From Hymenolepis diminuta (taxonomy: Eukaryota; Platyhelminthes; Cestoda; Cyclophyllidea; Hymenolepididae): a stretch of DNA of 64,000 bases. The DNA is taken from NCBI GenBank assembly GCA_900708905.1, contig CAADRB010000056.1, forward strand, positions 117,811-181,810. Direction: 5' to 3'. Positions 14,501 to 28,000 of this stretch are shown in pieces; the first letter of the stretch is position 1, and each line of letters starts with the position of its first letter. The position numbers and the translations under genes are program-made. The notes below the pieces were generated by a model. The model saw only the letters and a list, made by a program, of their open reading frames with translations. It did no database searches and was not told where the DNA came from.

Positions 14501-15591
14501 ATATGAGTATTGGAAAACACACGGGGATTTAAACATTTGAATTATATTAAATTTAGTGAGTAGGCTAGCGGAGATTTCGATGTTAGTAATGATATAAAGT
14601 AAGCTAAACCATAACTTCTCATTTAAATCTAATAATATTAACAAATGTTTGATCAAGTGAGCAGTTATAGTATGGATCAAAAGCACTTACTAAATAAATT
14701 GATACTTCACTTACAATTTTAAAATTAAAGAAGAGAGTAAACATGTTTAGATTGTCATACAGCAGCTAAAGATCTGATTTGGAATAGTTATCGGTAACAT
14801 TTTAGTCATTAAGATCATCGTGATTTACCACGGAAAATAGCATAGTAGATGATTGGAGTAAAATAGCGGATTTTCAGTTTACCAACTGATAATTTTTTTA
14901 TAATCTGTGGCAAGATAAACCTATTATACAGTATTTTGTCACGGGAAATCTTATGTATACATCGAGAAGTAAACTAGTTTGTATTATGAGTTACGAGAAG
15001 GAGATCAAATAGAAGCTGTGAATTAGGTCACGTTTTCAAAGAGTCTGCACTCAGTTGATTTGTGATTCAGAGTACGCGCATTATATTTGATGGGTATAGT
15101 TCACTGATACATATTCTAAAATTGTTTAAAATCAAATAACAGGATTTTCATCCTGTCTTTTTGAGAGAACTTAGCTGTTCTTGAATAAATACAGTTCAGT
15201 CTTCACCCTCCCTTCACCTTCAACCTGGATAATGTGAATTCGGGATAAGTTTATAATAGAATGGTACGAAAGAAGACTTACATGTTTATTTAATCACATC
15301 TATTTTTAAAATATTACTAAATTTACTTGGAACGACCTCGATTATGATCAAATAAGGCACATGATTTGGAACCATATAACAGTCTAGAATGGAAAATCTC
15401 ATTGGATTATTATTTCAAGGTAACTATTATAGAATACAAGTAAAAAGCTTCTAAGAAGAAAAACTGAATATTAAGTTAAGTGAGTTGAACGGACAGCTAT
15501 CATATTCTTGAATCCGTTTTTATTTTAATTACCCATGTAATACGAAAATCGGTATTTTCTAATTGTAGGAAGTGACTAAAATTGGTCAGCC

Positions 15592-15930
15592 GAATGTCTA
15601 ATAAATTATAAAGAGGAAAGGGATCAAAAAGGTGTTAAGAGCAACGTCAAGATATCAACCAGACTACATCATTTGATTTCTGGATTAGGGTTCTCCAGCA
15701 TTTACTAAATAGGTAGCTCATGTTCCAAAATTCGGATTTCATTTGCTCCCCTGAATTGCAGCAAATGCCTATCTGCGATATTCGGCGTTTTTGACAGGTT
15801 TTCAACCACGGCCGGTCTTGACACTTCAGCTCCAACAGTTGAGAAAACGAAGTGATCTCGCATGGTATTCAGCAGCATGCAGTCTTAATATGGCAGAAAC
15901 AAGATAGCTAAACATTTTAAGTCAGCAGAC
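15592..15930 (+). repeat. Unnamed interspersed repeat, copy C
   Basis: Contains GGATCAAAAAGGTGTTAAGA, CGTCAAGATATCAA, the shared ATTGCAGCAAATGC (15755-15768), CGGCCGGTCTTGACACTTCA and GTTGAGAAAACGAAGTGATC. It is the closest partner of the copy at 191-460. The 62-codon minus-strand frame inside is not conserved in the other copies. Confidence 0.72.
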
Positions 15931-18672
15931 TTCTGTAAGTTATTTTAACTTAAGGAGAATTATTTTTCTCTATTTTTAACATTAGTTTTTAAAGTAGAAA
16001 ATATTAAATTATTTATGAGGCGAGGGAATATCACTGATGGAAAATAAATAAAACAGTATTTAGGGGCTGGTGAATTTTAAAAATCAAGATATACTAAAAT
16101 AACTTACTAAACTGGAAGAAAAATGTCTTCAATTTTAAACAAAGTAGACAGAATTTTAATGTTTAATTATCTTCATCAACTTGCCTCTCCTGGGAGAAGG
16201 GAAGTGCAAGAAAGGGAGAGAGTTAATTCATTCTTAAAACAATCTCCAAACTATCATTTCAATCATTTCATGGGTTAAATAAACTGAAATAACACGTTTC
16301 GAGTTATGTTTTAATTAAGTTCGTTGATATGAAATTTTATTTATTGCGTAAAGGAAGTTTCTTAGCCCGCAAATTAAACAGAAGCGCTAGAAAAAAGGTG
16401 ACTGGCTTACACAATAAACGAGATTGGGAAAGATAAGAATGGTCTTTTAAAAGCAATAAAGCATTCATAATACATTCAAAAACGACTGTCTTTGCTGCTT
16501 TAAATTACACCTTGGAGAAAATTTTCTGGTACCATCCTTAACCTGAATCAAATAATTATGTTAATGATTATAACACTTCTTATAGCTACTGACTTTGAAA
16601 TGTTTTCTTTTAAATGAACAGATTTCCGGGTTAACGTACTTAAGTGCTTCCCAAAATCCTTTTTTCTTCTCTGGTACGGGGATTGGATGATGTTGAATAG
16701 CAAGAAATGACAATAATATATAGCCGACCGATCAATTTATTTGAAAGTTCAATAAGCTCTGAAAGTCTCAAATATGAATTTATTAACTAATCTAGGGGTC
16801 AACTACTGACATTTGAGATTCAAAAAATGGCAAAGTCAATAATATTCATTAACTGAAAATTGATTAGCTTTGATTAATTCGGAAATATAAGTAATAATTC
16901 AGTAAGACTATACTATTGCCCCGACTTAATAATCTACAACTGTTTGATCTACTATAAACAGATAATTAAACTGTTTTGTCCAGTGACTAAAACCTGCAGT
17001 TACTTTCCTTTTGATAAAAATGGGAAATTGCCTGCCTAAATATGAAACCCAATTTCTCCGCCGAAATTTATTTTCGGTAACTCTATATATTTCTTAGCGA
17101 ATATACGGAGTGGTGAAATGGACTTCTGCAGTTAGCGTTAAGGAGATAGAAATAGCGGACTTTCCGCAATTGCAGTAGTCATTTCCCCCACTTGTCACCA
17201 ATGATTGATGTTGTCTTTGTGGGAGAAATCCGAGCCTATTCTCCAATAAGATAGGAACGAATATATGACCTCTTTTCTGAACATTTTCCTTGAAAAAAAT
17301 AACCGCCCAGACTATAAAATTTGGTTCTGTTTATTTAACCTACTTTAAATGCTGATATTTGCTACATTACTTAGCAGAAATGACAAATCTACAAATATGT
17401 ACTTTCAAGTAAGTAGACTATTTAGACTTAAATTGTCCGATATTTAATTCCGTTATCTTGAAAAGGGAACTTGTTTAAGTATTAAAGCTATGAATAGAAT
17501 ATTGCTGATTCATAAATAAGAGATTGGTTGTCGTTAACGTACGTAGATACGTTATTTTTGAGCACAGGTACGTCACTGCTTGTATCAATTTTTGAACTGG
17601 TCGACAAATCTTATTAGTCGTTGGCAATTTTCATCACATTCGCATATTATATGCGCTATGCTAAGGCGCAATACACTCATGTTTTATTCCATTCTTTGAA
17701 ATTCTCTTCTAATTCTAAACTGACGGATTAAACACTTAATAAATTATTCATATCACTGTAAAAAATAACAAGGAAGACCTTTAGTTAGATCCTATCCCTC
17801 TAACCGAGATAGAATTCCGAGAAATTTTTCTCACACTTTTCGTCGCTATATCCGAAGTAAGCGATTTAGACTAAAATTAGGTACTCAATTCCCTATTTTT
17901 TGGCCAACAAAGCTGCCATTACCAAATCCAGACTAACATTAAATTAAATGTCTTCCATAATGTATAACAATGTTTTAATCTTAGACTCGTGACCCAAAAA
18001 GAGCATAGAATTATCAATAAAATTGACAGCGCTAGTGACCTTTGAAGTTACCCATGATTTTAGTCGATTTACCACATTCATTCACCAAGCTGTGTATCCC
18101 TTCATTCTACTCCTTCACACTGAGTCATATTCTGAGTTATCCATTTAGGAGACCGACACTTTCTATATGTTCTCACCTAATCTAACTATAATAGAACGTT
18201 AACTATGGGAATGAAAATTCTCAGAAAGTAGAAAGCAACTAAATACCATTGACAATTTCTTGTAGAAACAAATGCCTTAGGTAATTCCACTTCACGGTAA
18301 GAAAATACTAGGTGGGAAGTCCAAACCCACACACAATCTACCAGGTATCCACATTTTTTTCTAAGTATTCATGTAACAAACTACCATTTACTTTTACGTT
18401 TCCAGCTACTTGAATTATGAAATAGTAGTCTACTACTTTCCGCCAATTTTCCGGATAATAGAAAAAAACGAATAGTTATAAGAAAATTGCGTAAATGGTT
18501 ATTTTAAACTAGTTAAAATAAAATGTACACGATGGGCATATTTTTCTTTGATCATAATCTAGCGAGCGAATCAAAACAGAAAATAAAAGCTAGGTGTAAA
18601 GACAAGGACAGAGTAGAGAGTGAACATGAAGTGATGAGAAGCCGCCGTATTACAAACGATTGCCCACTTGGG

Positions 18673-19072
18673 TCACGTGCTGGAAGTGTTATTCTCCTCC
18701 TTCACACTACCAAGAGTTGGTGAGGCTCTTGAAATATTCTGTCGACGGAAAACTGAGCTGACGTGCTGTGGTGATGACGACCGTCCACTTCCCTGCGGCG
18801 ACATAGGTCGTTGAGTAGGCGGCGGTATCTTTATCACCACAGATCCAAAGGGTATGGCCGGTTCTGAAGCCAACTCAGACACATCTAGCAGACCCCGACA
18901 ACTCGGTGACATAGCTCGAAAGCTTATCGGTGAACATGTTTGTCTTTCTCGTGCAGATCTAGGCTGTGGACGAATTACCGAGGGCATTACAAGCGATGAT
19001 CGCTGAGACGACTTCGCCAGGTATTCGGTCAACATTTTGTCCGTGGTGTTTTGAACTAGTGAGTGAGAAGAA
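18673..19072 (-). CDS. TRAK: TRAK terminal exon (Ser/Pro/Arg-rich tail)
   Basis: Begins after a strong acceptor: a long pyrimidine tract ending TTTTCCAG at 19073-19074. It reads TDKMLTEYLAKSSQRSSLVM, then PRSARERQTCSPISFRAMSP and IPPPTQRPMSPQGSGRSSSP, ending NNTSST with TGA at 18675-18673. The basic, serine/proline-rich composition fits the disordered C terminus of TRAK proteins, though this part is poorly conserved. It is joined to the gene by strand, position and phase, not by homology. The same frame stays open upstream of 19072, but that part is the intron's pyrimidine tract. Confidence 0.72.
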
Positions 19073-22000
19073 CTGGAAAAGGGAGAGGAGGGTAGGTTAG
19101 CCGTGGGAAAAAAGATATAGAGAACACCACATCTCAAGAGCAAGCTAAGACAATCATTGAGAGGCTGAGGGTAAAAATCATGCAGAGACGAGATGGTGGC
19201 AATGGTGTTAGCAATCAGTTCTTCTTCTAGGCACTTCTCTGATAGGAGGGAGTTCAGAAGGGAATGAGGAGGGTCTAAAACGGTTCTTCGGCGACTGCAG
19301 TTGGAAAGACCTGAGATTATTGCTGGGATGAGACTGGGGTTGCTGTTCAGCCCAAGACGGCAGAGCATCGAGTCTTGGTGGGGAGAAAAATGAGGCAGGA
19401 GGAAGAGAATGAAGATTAGATCTAGAGAAGAAAGGAAGGCAACGTAGCGGTGATTGACTGGTCACATTTGTCAGACTAGAGGTAAATGCGAGTCGAGGGA
19501 GAAAGCAGTGTCATTGTCATTGCGGTCGGTTGAGTTGAGTAGAAGAATTGGGAGACGAAGAGAATGGAAGCGGATGATCGCCGTACCTACATGTAGGGAG
19601 GGCAGGGGACGGGAGTAAGATTGGCTCTCTAATCTCCCTTACGCACAATACAACACAAAACTTGTGCACACTTCACCACATGCTATAATCAACCATTTCT
19701 CTAAACCTTCTATGATTCTATGAATTTCATCTAAAGGATAATTATATTTCTGTCTAAATATAGTCGACCGCTCAGGAAGATTGATATACTCAGAGCTCCA
19801 GATTGGAAATGGATTAATCTACTGGAGTTATTATAATTACTCTAATTAAGAATATATTAATATCTTATGGTAGAATAACTATGGATTCTCCTTCCCTTAA
19901 AATAATACAAGAGTGACCCGTACATTGCACCTGCCGAAAAGATGCTAATAGTGTCTATTGTAAAGATTTATACATAAGTGAACATATTGGTTTCATTTTA
20001 TTAATCTCTTAAGAAGAGAATGAATACGCATAAATGTATTCACGACAAAAAAGGCTACTCTAATCGAGTCTTACCAAGAAAGGTGAAAGAGCTGATATAA
20101 CTTTAACTTACAGATGGTAAATTCGATGATTCAGATTTCCAGTGGCTATACAAGATGATTGAAAATTAACCACCTATGAAAGCTTCCAGACATTTAAAGA
20201 TTCAAGAGCGTACTAAATAATTGGCATTTCCAGAATTCGGAAACCAGTTGTTCGAGTTCGAAGGTGGAAGATCATTATAGATGTACATGCGCAAATCAAT
20301 GTAACAATTTACAAGAACTATCATACGAAATTCAACGATTTATAATTTGATCACCAACAGTTTAAGAACAGCATACGAATGTTAATACACTATTTGAATT
20401 TTAAAGAAAATCTTGTTATATAGCTATTCTTGCATTCCAGTTATGTAAAAAACGAGAAAAAAAGTAAGTCTTTTTCATTATGAAAAACAAGAATTGCTTC
20501 TCAATATTCTATTTGTGTCGAGCTAGATTTACTCAAACTTAAGAGTAGAAAAAAAAGGATTTTCAAGAACGTTTTTGAATGGATAAAATTCATTTTCAAA
20601 ACCTTGTAAGCCTAATAGTGTCTACCACATGACCAATAAGACCAGATCAGACTAATTTAGCCAAAAAAGGATCAGTAAAATGCGAATGCAAACAAGGTTT
20701 GGCGCATGCAATAACAATAAAATACAATGTAACCAGAGAGATACAAGTGCAACATGACTTACATTGGAACGAATTTGTTGTCTCCGTCTGACTGGGATAA
20801 TTGATCTACAGGGAAGAGATAAAGCAGTCAAAAAAAGATTCGATTTGAAGTTAAGCCGAAACGGTTCAAAAATAAATCAATTAAGTGGATATCAATTAGC
20901 ACTAATCTATTGTTAACACGATTAGTACTAAACTAAATACCAAATAAGAGAAGATTTGAGGAGGAAAACCAATTATTGGTCTATATTCTTCATCTACTCG
21001 TGAGCATACAACTACAAGCCCTATATCCAAAGAATTATTTTATTACTGAGATCGAAACCAGAGGACCACCACTGAGAAGCTGGAGAGAGGATAGGTATAC
21101 CGGAGTCAGAGTCCGTTACATCAGAGGGAAGAACAACAGCTCTACTGGCTACTCCACTTAGAGGCCTCTCATAGAGTGCTGCAGTGAAACTTGGCGTTGC
21201 AAGACGTTGCCATCTTTGAAGTACGCCAGAACCTTGTAACCGTTTCACCAGCTGAAGTCGTTGGGGTCGGCTGAAAGAAACGAATAAATTTAGAAATGTC
21301 AACGATAAGATTCAAGTCATTCCCATCCCAGTTAACTTACATGCTAGGAAGTGGGAAAAGAGAAGAACTCATAGCGTTACAGGCGGTATCATCAAAACTA
21401 AATGGAGGAGGAAGCTTAAAAGCGGAGTTTTGATCAATCACCCAACTTCTTCGATTGACCGAGGACTCCCGAGAAGACATGACAAGGGGTTTTGATTGAT
21501 GCTTTTCCTGTCTTTTCTGCTGTGCTTCGGTTTCAGGCAACTTGGGAGGTGGAAGAACTCTTGAAAGAGAAGCGAAATCGATTATAAAAGCATAAAAATA
21601 TCACTTCAATCTTAAATCATGCATCATCATAAGAAAAAATTGAGATCTTTCAAATTAAATCAGAATCAGAACACTGGAAAGCCTTACCGATTAGTTAACG
21701 TTGGCTGAAGGGATATGTGTTGATCCGCAAAAGCTTGAATCAATTCCGAGGATTCTTCAGAGTCCAACTCTCCCACAATTTCCACAACTTCGTCCATATC
21801 TGGATCGTCGAGATCAAGATCAATTCCATGTTGGAGAGCTATGCGTCGACTGTCGGGCATCACCGCAGTCATTGTCGAAGGTTGTGTGTGGTGGCTTTGG
21901 TCAAATGGTTCTAAACAACTTGTGAGAGCACAGATAAACCAATCATACCCGAAGAACTGACAAATCCACTACTATCAAGAGTAGGGTCATCCCATTCTGC

Positions 22001-25000
22001 CGATCCATTATCTACTCGAGCCGGCTTCAATGGCTTTTCCTGATTACGAGAGGTAGATTGAACAGGTCTATAAAATATAAAAACTCTTAACTACTGATAA
22101 TACTATAAGTAGATTAGCATTTCGAGGATTCTCTTACTGTTCATTGGAAGACAAATAGGCAAGTTCATCAGCTAAGTTGAAAAGGGGCTTTTCAGGCAAT
22201 GGGGAGAACAATTGGGACCGGGATTTTGAAGAGAGGGGACTATAAAGGACTGTGGGTCGAAAATTACCCTTTCGAGATCGGTCACGGAGTTTACGAACGG
22301 TTGCTTGTGCCTGAGAGTAGAGAGTCAGACTCTCATCGTACTTATCTTTCATTTCACGTAGTTCTCGAACGAGGTTTTGGTTGACAGCGTTTAGTTCCTC
22401 CACCTTAGATGCGAGCATTTCATTTGTTAAACCGACCTAAAATTATTAGAATTGCATAATTAAGTCAAAAGGGAGGATTTTTCATAACGGGCGTTACCAC
22501 ATAATTGCACAGGTTTAATTGATCAATAAATTGAGATGAAATTGTAATATCCTAACCAAGAGGAATAATGCTGATACTGTCTAACGTAAGGTAGTCAACG
22601 ATTTAGGAAATAAGCAAAGTATAGATGATACAATAGCTAACGTGCTCGTCGGGGAAATCAAAGATTATGTGTTCGACCCTCAGTGGGTTGAATGGCCAAC
22701 CATACTGATCAAGTTGGACTGATAAATAGGATGGCAGAATTCGAGTTTCTCACCAAGATTATACGCCTTCATCCAATGAGAGCGTTGCAAAACGCTTTCC
22801 CGAATAGGTTTGGAAATTTGCCAATGTATAAAACTGTTGATCGACTTCTCTCCCTTTTTAATATAATCTCTTGTATATGAAATATCGGGTAAGAAAAATA
22901 ATAAAAAAATCTAGAAAAGAACAAGCTGAACAGGCGGCGTCCTCGCATTGAAAACAAGGAATTTAAAGCATCAGGATATAAATTCTTTATTTCTATGAAA
23001 ATCACATTGGAAAAGCTATGAAAAAGGAAGGTACGACTGTGACCTGTTGTAAAACATTTACAAAGCTTACAAGCACTTAAAAGTCCTCAGCAATATAAAA
23101 CTCCAGATAGTACTAAGAAAGCCTAATAACAAATATGAATAAGAGGTCATTATTCATTACAATTATTCAGAACAAAGGTGAATGTCAAAGAAACGATGGA
23201 AAGTGAATAGACATTTTGATAAGTACACATAAATAGCTTCTTTTTATGATACACTCCTGTGATCTACTGATTTAAAGCAAGTAGCACATGATGAGTAATT
23301 CACACCTGATTGAGACTATTCTCCAATTCACGACTACGAGCAGCCAGAGCATCAACTTGATGCTGTTGTTGAACTAAAGCATCAGAACGTCGACACTGTT
23401 CCTCAGAGAGATTCTTCATATATACCACGGCGTCACCGAGCTTGCGCAAACACTCCTTCATGGCCACTGCTTGCTGTTCATCTTGACGCTAGAGAAAATA
23501 GAGGTTAACAACAGTGGCTATATATTTCAAAATATAAGTCCAATTTCGGATATTCGATCGAAATAAAATTCATATAAAAATCTCTAGTAAATTAAATTAT
23601 TCAAAGTATGTACAATGAATATGGACACGGTTTTCAATCTTGATATCCTGATGCTATAACAGTCTAATTTCATTAAGTCTCCTGTACCCGAATTATCCAC
23701 GTGACGTTACCTAATTAGGATAATCTGATTATATTAATTTAGATCCTTCTAGTACGCCTTGTTTTCTCTTTTTTACTCTGCAGAATCTGCTGGTCTTGCG
23801 GGAATATAGTATTCATTGTCTATTGCATTCCGAATGTAACCAATATTCTCAAAAAATTGGTGCTACTGGAAAGAATAAGATGAATAAACTCCAATCAGAT
23901 AAATTCTATAAGAGGATATATCAATTAAGGAGCAAAGATATGGGTATAATTGACCACACCGAATCACATCGTGAAATATTGAACACTAACCAATGAAGTC
24001 AATTCGAAGGAAAGGTTGATACAAGTAGAACAATTTCAAGAGATACACCTTTTTTACCAGATATGAGAGATATAGACGGGAAGTTTTTACAATACTGAAC
24101 ATCTGCCATTTGTATACACCATCTATTCGAAACAACACTTGATTGGAAACGAAGTATTTGAAAGTATTATCAAATAGTTATCTGCACCTTCAAGAAGTTC
24201 ACAGGCTTCATCCCTCATGTATTGGATTATCTATTATTGGCTTTTCACATTCGTTCCTGGAAACTTAATCTTATCACCGACACAGTTAAAGGCTAGGGTG
24301 ATAGCCTTCGATCCAAATCAATATAACCAAATACATTTTATTACCAAGGTGGTGAAAAGGAATCATAGTGCGAACTACATGTTTTTTTTCACTCTGGATC
24401 TAAGCACTTTATCGATTGTATGAGCTCAGTGGATACCTAGCAATTTATCAAAGACAGAGTAGATTACAAAAATGGCTACATATCATAATGCACTAATAGC
24501 CACATAACAGGACATGAACTTACGGTATTCCGAATCGAAGCATTTTCATTCTCCAAGGATTGCAATTTCCGATGAATCAGCTCTATATCCTCTTGGCTAG
24601 CCTGCACACTAGCCTTGCTATAAAGGAAATCAACAGTTAATAAAGAACTGCATAAGGAAATATCCTCAACCCGTGAGAGTGCTAATTAGAAGTATATTGT
24701 ACCATAGTTAAAGTGTTTTTCGATACTCATTTTGAAAAGAGAAATCTATTTACATTTACCAATAACTAAAGATATGCTAGGAAGAAAATCAAATATTTTC
24801 GAACTCATGAGCACTGTTTGAAGGAAATTCGTCCCTTTGATACTAGATTTTCTTCTGCAGTCGTATATGGAAGCGAAGTCCCCTAACTGACCAATAATAT
24901 TAACCTTTCTCCATTCTCCTATGGGTTGGAAAATTTGTAGCTAGAACGATGCATCAGTGGACGGTTTAAGTTTCAGAGACAATATTAGAATTTCTTTTGA

Positions 25001-28000
25001 AAAGTCTTTCTCAATCGACTGTGCTAATTACCCAAAGAAGTAAATATGAGAGCATAAAGGATATCATAGCTCACAGGATATTATTTTTCAATAGATTTAA
25101 ATGAATGTGACACTAATAACCAGTCAAGAGGTAATTGCATAAGGGAGCCAAACATATTTTTTAAGAGGGATTTACTTTCGTCGATGACGTTTTATGGCTT
25201 CACATTGTGAAGAATGCCACTCAGGCATTTGACTACTATTCATTAGACTTAATAAAAACCAATCAGAACAACAATTTAAGAATTACGAGCAACGTGGCAT
25301 GAATCACAAGCATGGTACAAGGTTCCAAACAGGCCAATCGGTTTAAAGAGAAGAGTAAATTAACAGACATTGAAATAGAATTCCGAAGCTGCGAGTGGAG
25401 ATTGCATTTACCAATTTTCAATAAATAGGAAATTCAAGGAGCAAATCCTGAACTTTGTAAACTGAAGCAGTGAATTGAACCCAACAAATTAAGGTGTTAA
25501 TAACATGAAGCCAAAAATCAACCGAATTAAGAGTAATGTGACAGTCCGATTTCATCATAAACTTCTACTCTTCTCTTCACCATCTACTAGACTATTTTCT
25601 TTGCTCTTGGAGTTCAGATGTTAATAACAAGAAGACAGATATTAACATTCAACTCTTCCACTAATCGAACTATGGAGGAAAGGGGAAAAACGCTGATCTA
25701 CAAGCTAGGATGGTACTTTCGACTATAGATTTCTGGAATATTTAATTTAAATGTAAATCGAAAGGGAATAGTAAAAGAATATAACATCTACATCGATTCT
25801 GAACCACAAATCATTACTGAATAAGACCACCATCTGCAAAAGGTGCTTACATAAAAGTATTTCTTATTTAAAAATTCTGCGAAAGCTACTTAAAATTATA
25901 AGAATGCTAGTTTAGAATGACGAATATGTAATAACTTTGAGTTCCCAAAACAGTGCATATTAAAGGCAAGCGTTAATGCCAATAGGGGAAATGATAAAGC
26001 AGAAATATTTTTGTTTGTTATTTAAAAGCGGAGAAAGAATGGCGCTGACGATGAAGTATTCATGACAACGGGAGTTGTGGGATGAGTTCTCTTATCTTTT
26101 TTACGATGCCACATTCGCGTCAATCAGTAGGGAAGTATTCATGAAAAAATCACTTATTCAATCAAATCAACATTTATATTAATTCCCAAGACCATTCAAG
26201 ACCACTTTTCCAACACTTTGGTTAGGAGGGTAGCATTATGAAATCTCTCTGGTGAAATAATCGAATTCTGCCACTCCCTTTATTAGCCAGACGTGACTAG
26301 ATGAATTGCCCATCTTGATCACTGAGCTCACGCCGATAGGCATCGAACCCGTGATCTCTGACTTGACAGACGAACATGTTAAATTAACTATTGTAAATAA
26401 ATAAAAATAAGAATGACAAATAACTAAATAGTCAAACGATTAACAGATACAAGAGCACATCAAGCACATTAAGCGAGGTTAAAATAAGCAAACTGTGAAA
26501 GAGAGACACGAATAGAAAGTCGTATTTCCGAAGAACACAACAACTAACCACTGGGACATTGAGGAAACACCATGTGATGGTATGAAGTAGGGGCAATTTC
26601 GGCACAAATATAATTTCCTAAAGTAGGTCAAAGGTCATGCAACGGACGATAAAGACAAGACAGAAAAAATTGCAAAAAAACTGAACGGAGGAAGACAAAG
26701 ACTTACGTGGAGACTTCACTTTTCCTATGGGATGTTCGCGGTTCATCCATAGTGCCACATGAGGTATCATCAGAAGGTAGTTCCTCATCGTAGGCCGTCT
26801 GGTCATTCCACATCTGTAGAAGCTCGTCCTTCATACCCAAGGTATGTTGTAGTTGGTTAATCTATGAAAATGTAACTCATCAAACAGTCATGGCAACTCC
26901 ACTTCCATATTAATGAAAAAAATCCTAATAAACGAAGATGGTTAACACCTTAGACTGAAAAATACTTGAAGCGAAATTCTTTATAAATCATAATAGCCAA
27001 TATTTCTCCAGTTCATTTGATTAGCTGACCGTATCAAAGATGGAAATCGGGCAGAGATACACAGACTTTTAGGTTTACATTAACTGAAGTGATGGGAAGG
27101 TGAAATTTGAGAATTTCGGAATTGAAACAAAAAATTTAAACTAGTCCAGTCGTGATTTGCTTCTTATCGTCTTAAAGACCTTCGATGCTGAGGATATTTA
27201 CATTGTTACATTTGCACTTAATTCTGAATGCAATTGAGTGGAGCTTACATTAGATGTGATTTTAACGATTGGGTGGCGGCTCACTCTCATCGTAAGATTT
27301 GTAGTGGCAGCTAATAAATTGTCTATTAATGCATGTTTAAAATTTTATCTGTGATGAGAAAATTCGATTAATTCCACAAAAATATAGAGTGCAGTGTATT
27401 TGTAGTTTAGCATACTTCGTTAAATTTAATAAAGTGCACAGTTATGCAGAGATTAAAAATTTAGTTGAGTGACATTGAATTATTTGATCTTTTTACCTAT
27501 CACTGTGTAAAACCTAACTATAACTGCCTCCAAAATACACTGAAATTCTTGCTTCAATTTCTCCTCTTTTAAAATGTAAGCCGTTTACGGATATCCAACA
27601 TATTTTAAAATAATTGAAAAATTAAGCCATATTTATGATATTAGAAAAAATCATATCCGAACTCTTAGAAACTTTATATCCAGAGCAATTGTCAAAGTCA
27701 AGGAGTAAATGGAAGTATGCAACTTATTAACATTTCAGTTTATGTTTCCCTCCCTTTTACATTAAAAATAACGTTTAATTAGTAAATCGTTTATCCGAAA
27801 TAATGAATAACCTTGCATGATGCACAATTTGTCCGAGGTAACTGGATATCGTTATACAAAGTTCTAACACCTTTAAAGTTGTTCTCTCTTTTCTCTCTAC
27901 TCTTATTTTTATGGATATTTTAGATTTGTTAGTTGAAATTAAGCTGTTAATAAATAACTCGTGTATTGTAGATACAATATCGGTAAAGAATAGAATACAA

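Larger units (their letters stand above)
1..18672. other. Region without a recognisable gene
   Basis: AT-rich sequence with only short open frames that lack family similarity, codon character or convincing splice context. It contains copies A-C of the unnamed repeat and SINE copies near 6345 and 14330. GC-richer pockets at about 1170-1510, 5280-5640, 11090-11420, 12330-12660 and 13840-14220 remain unexplained and may be old transposon fragments. The part nearest 18672 should include the 3' UTR of the TRAK gene; no clear polyadenylation signal was fixed. Confidence 0.6.

Noticed and set aside
19073..19368. Upstream half of a 231-codon frame ending at 18673
   Set aside because: The part just above 19072 is a pyrimidine-rich intron end with a strong CAG acceptor; only 18673-19072 is kept as an exon.
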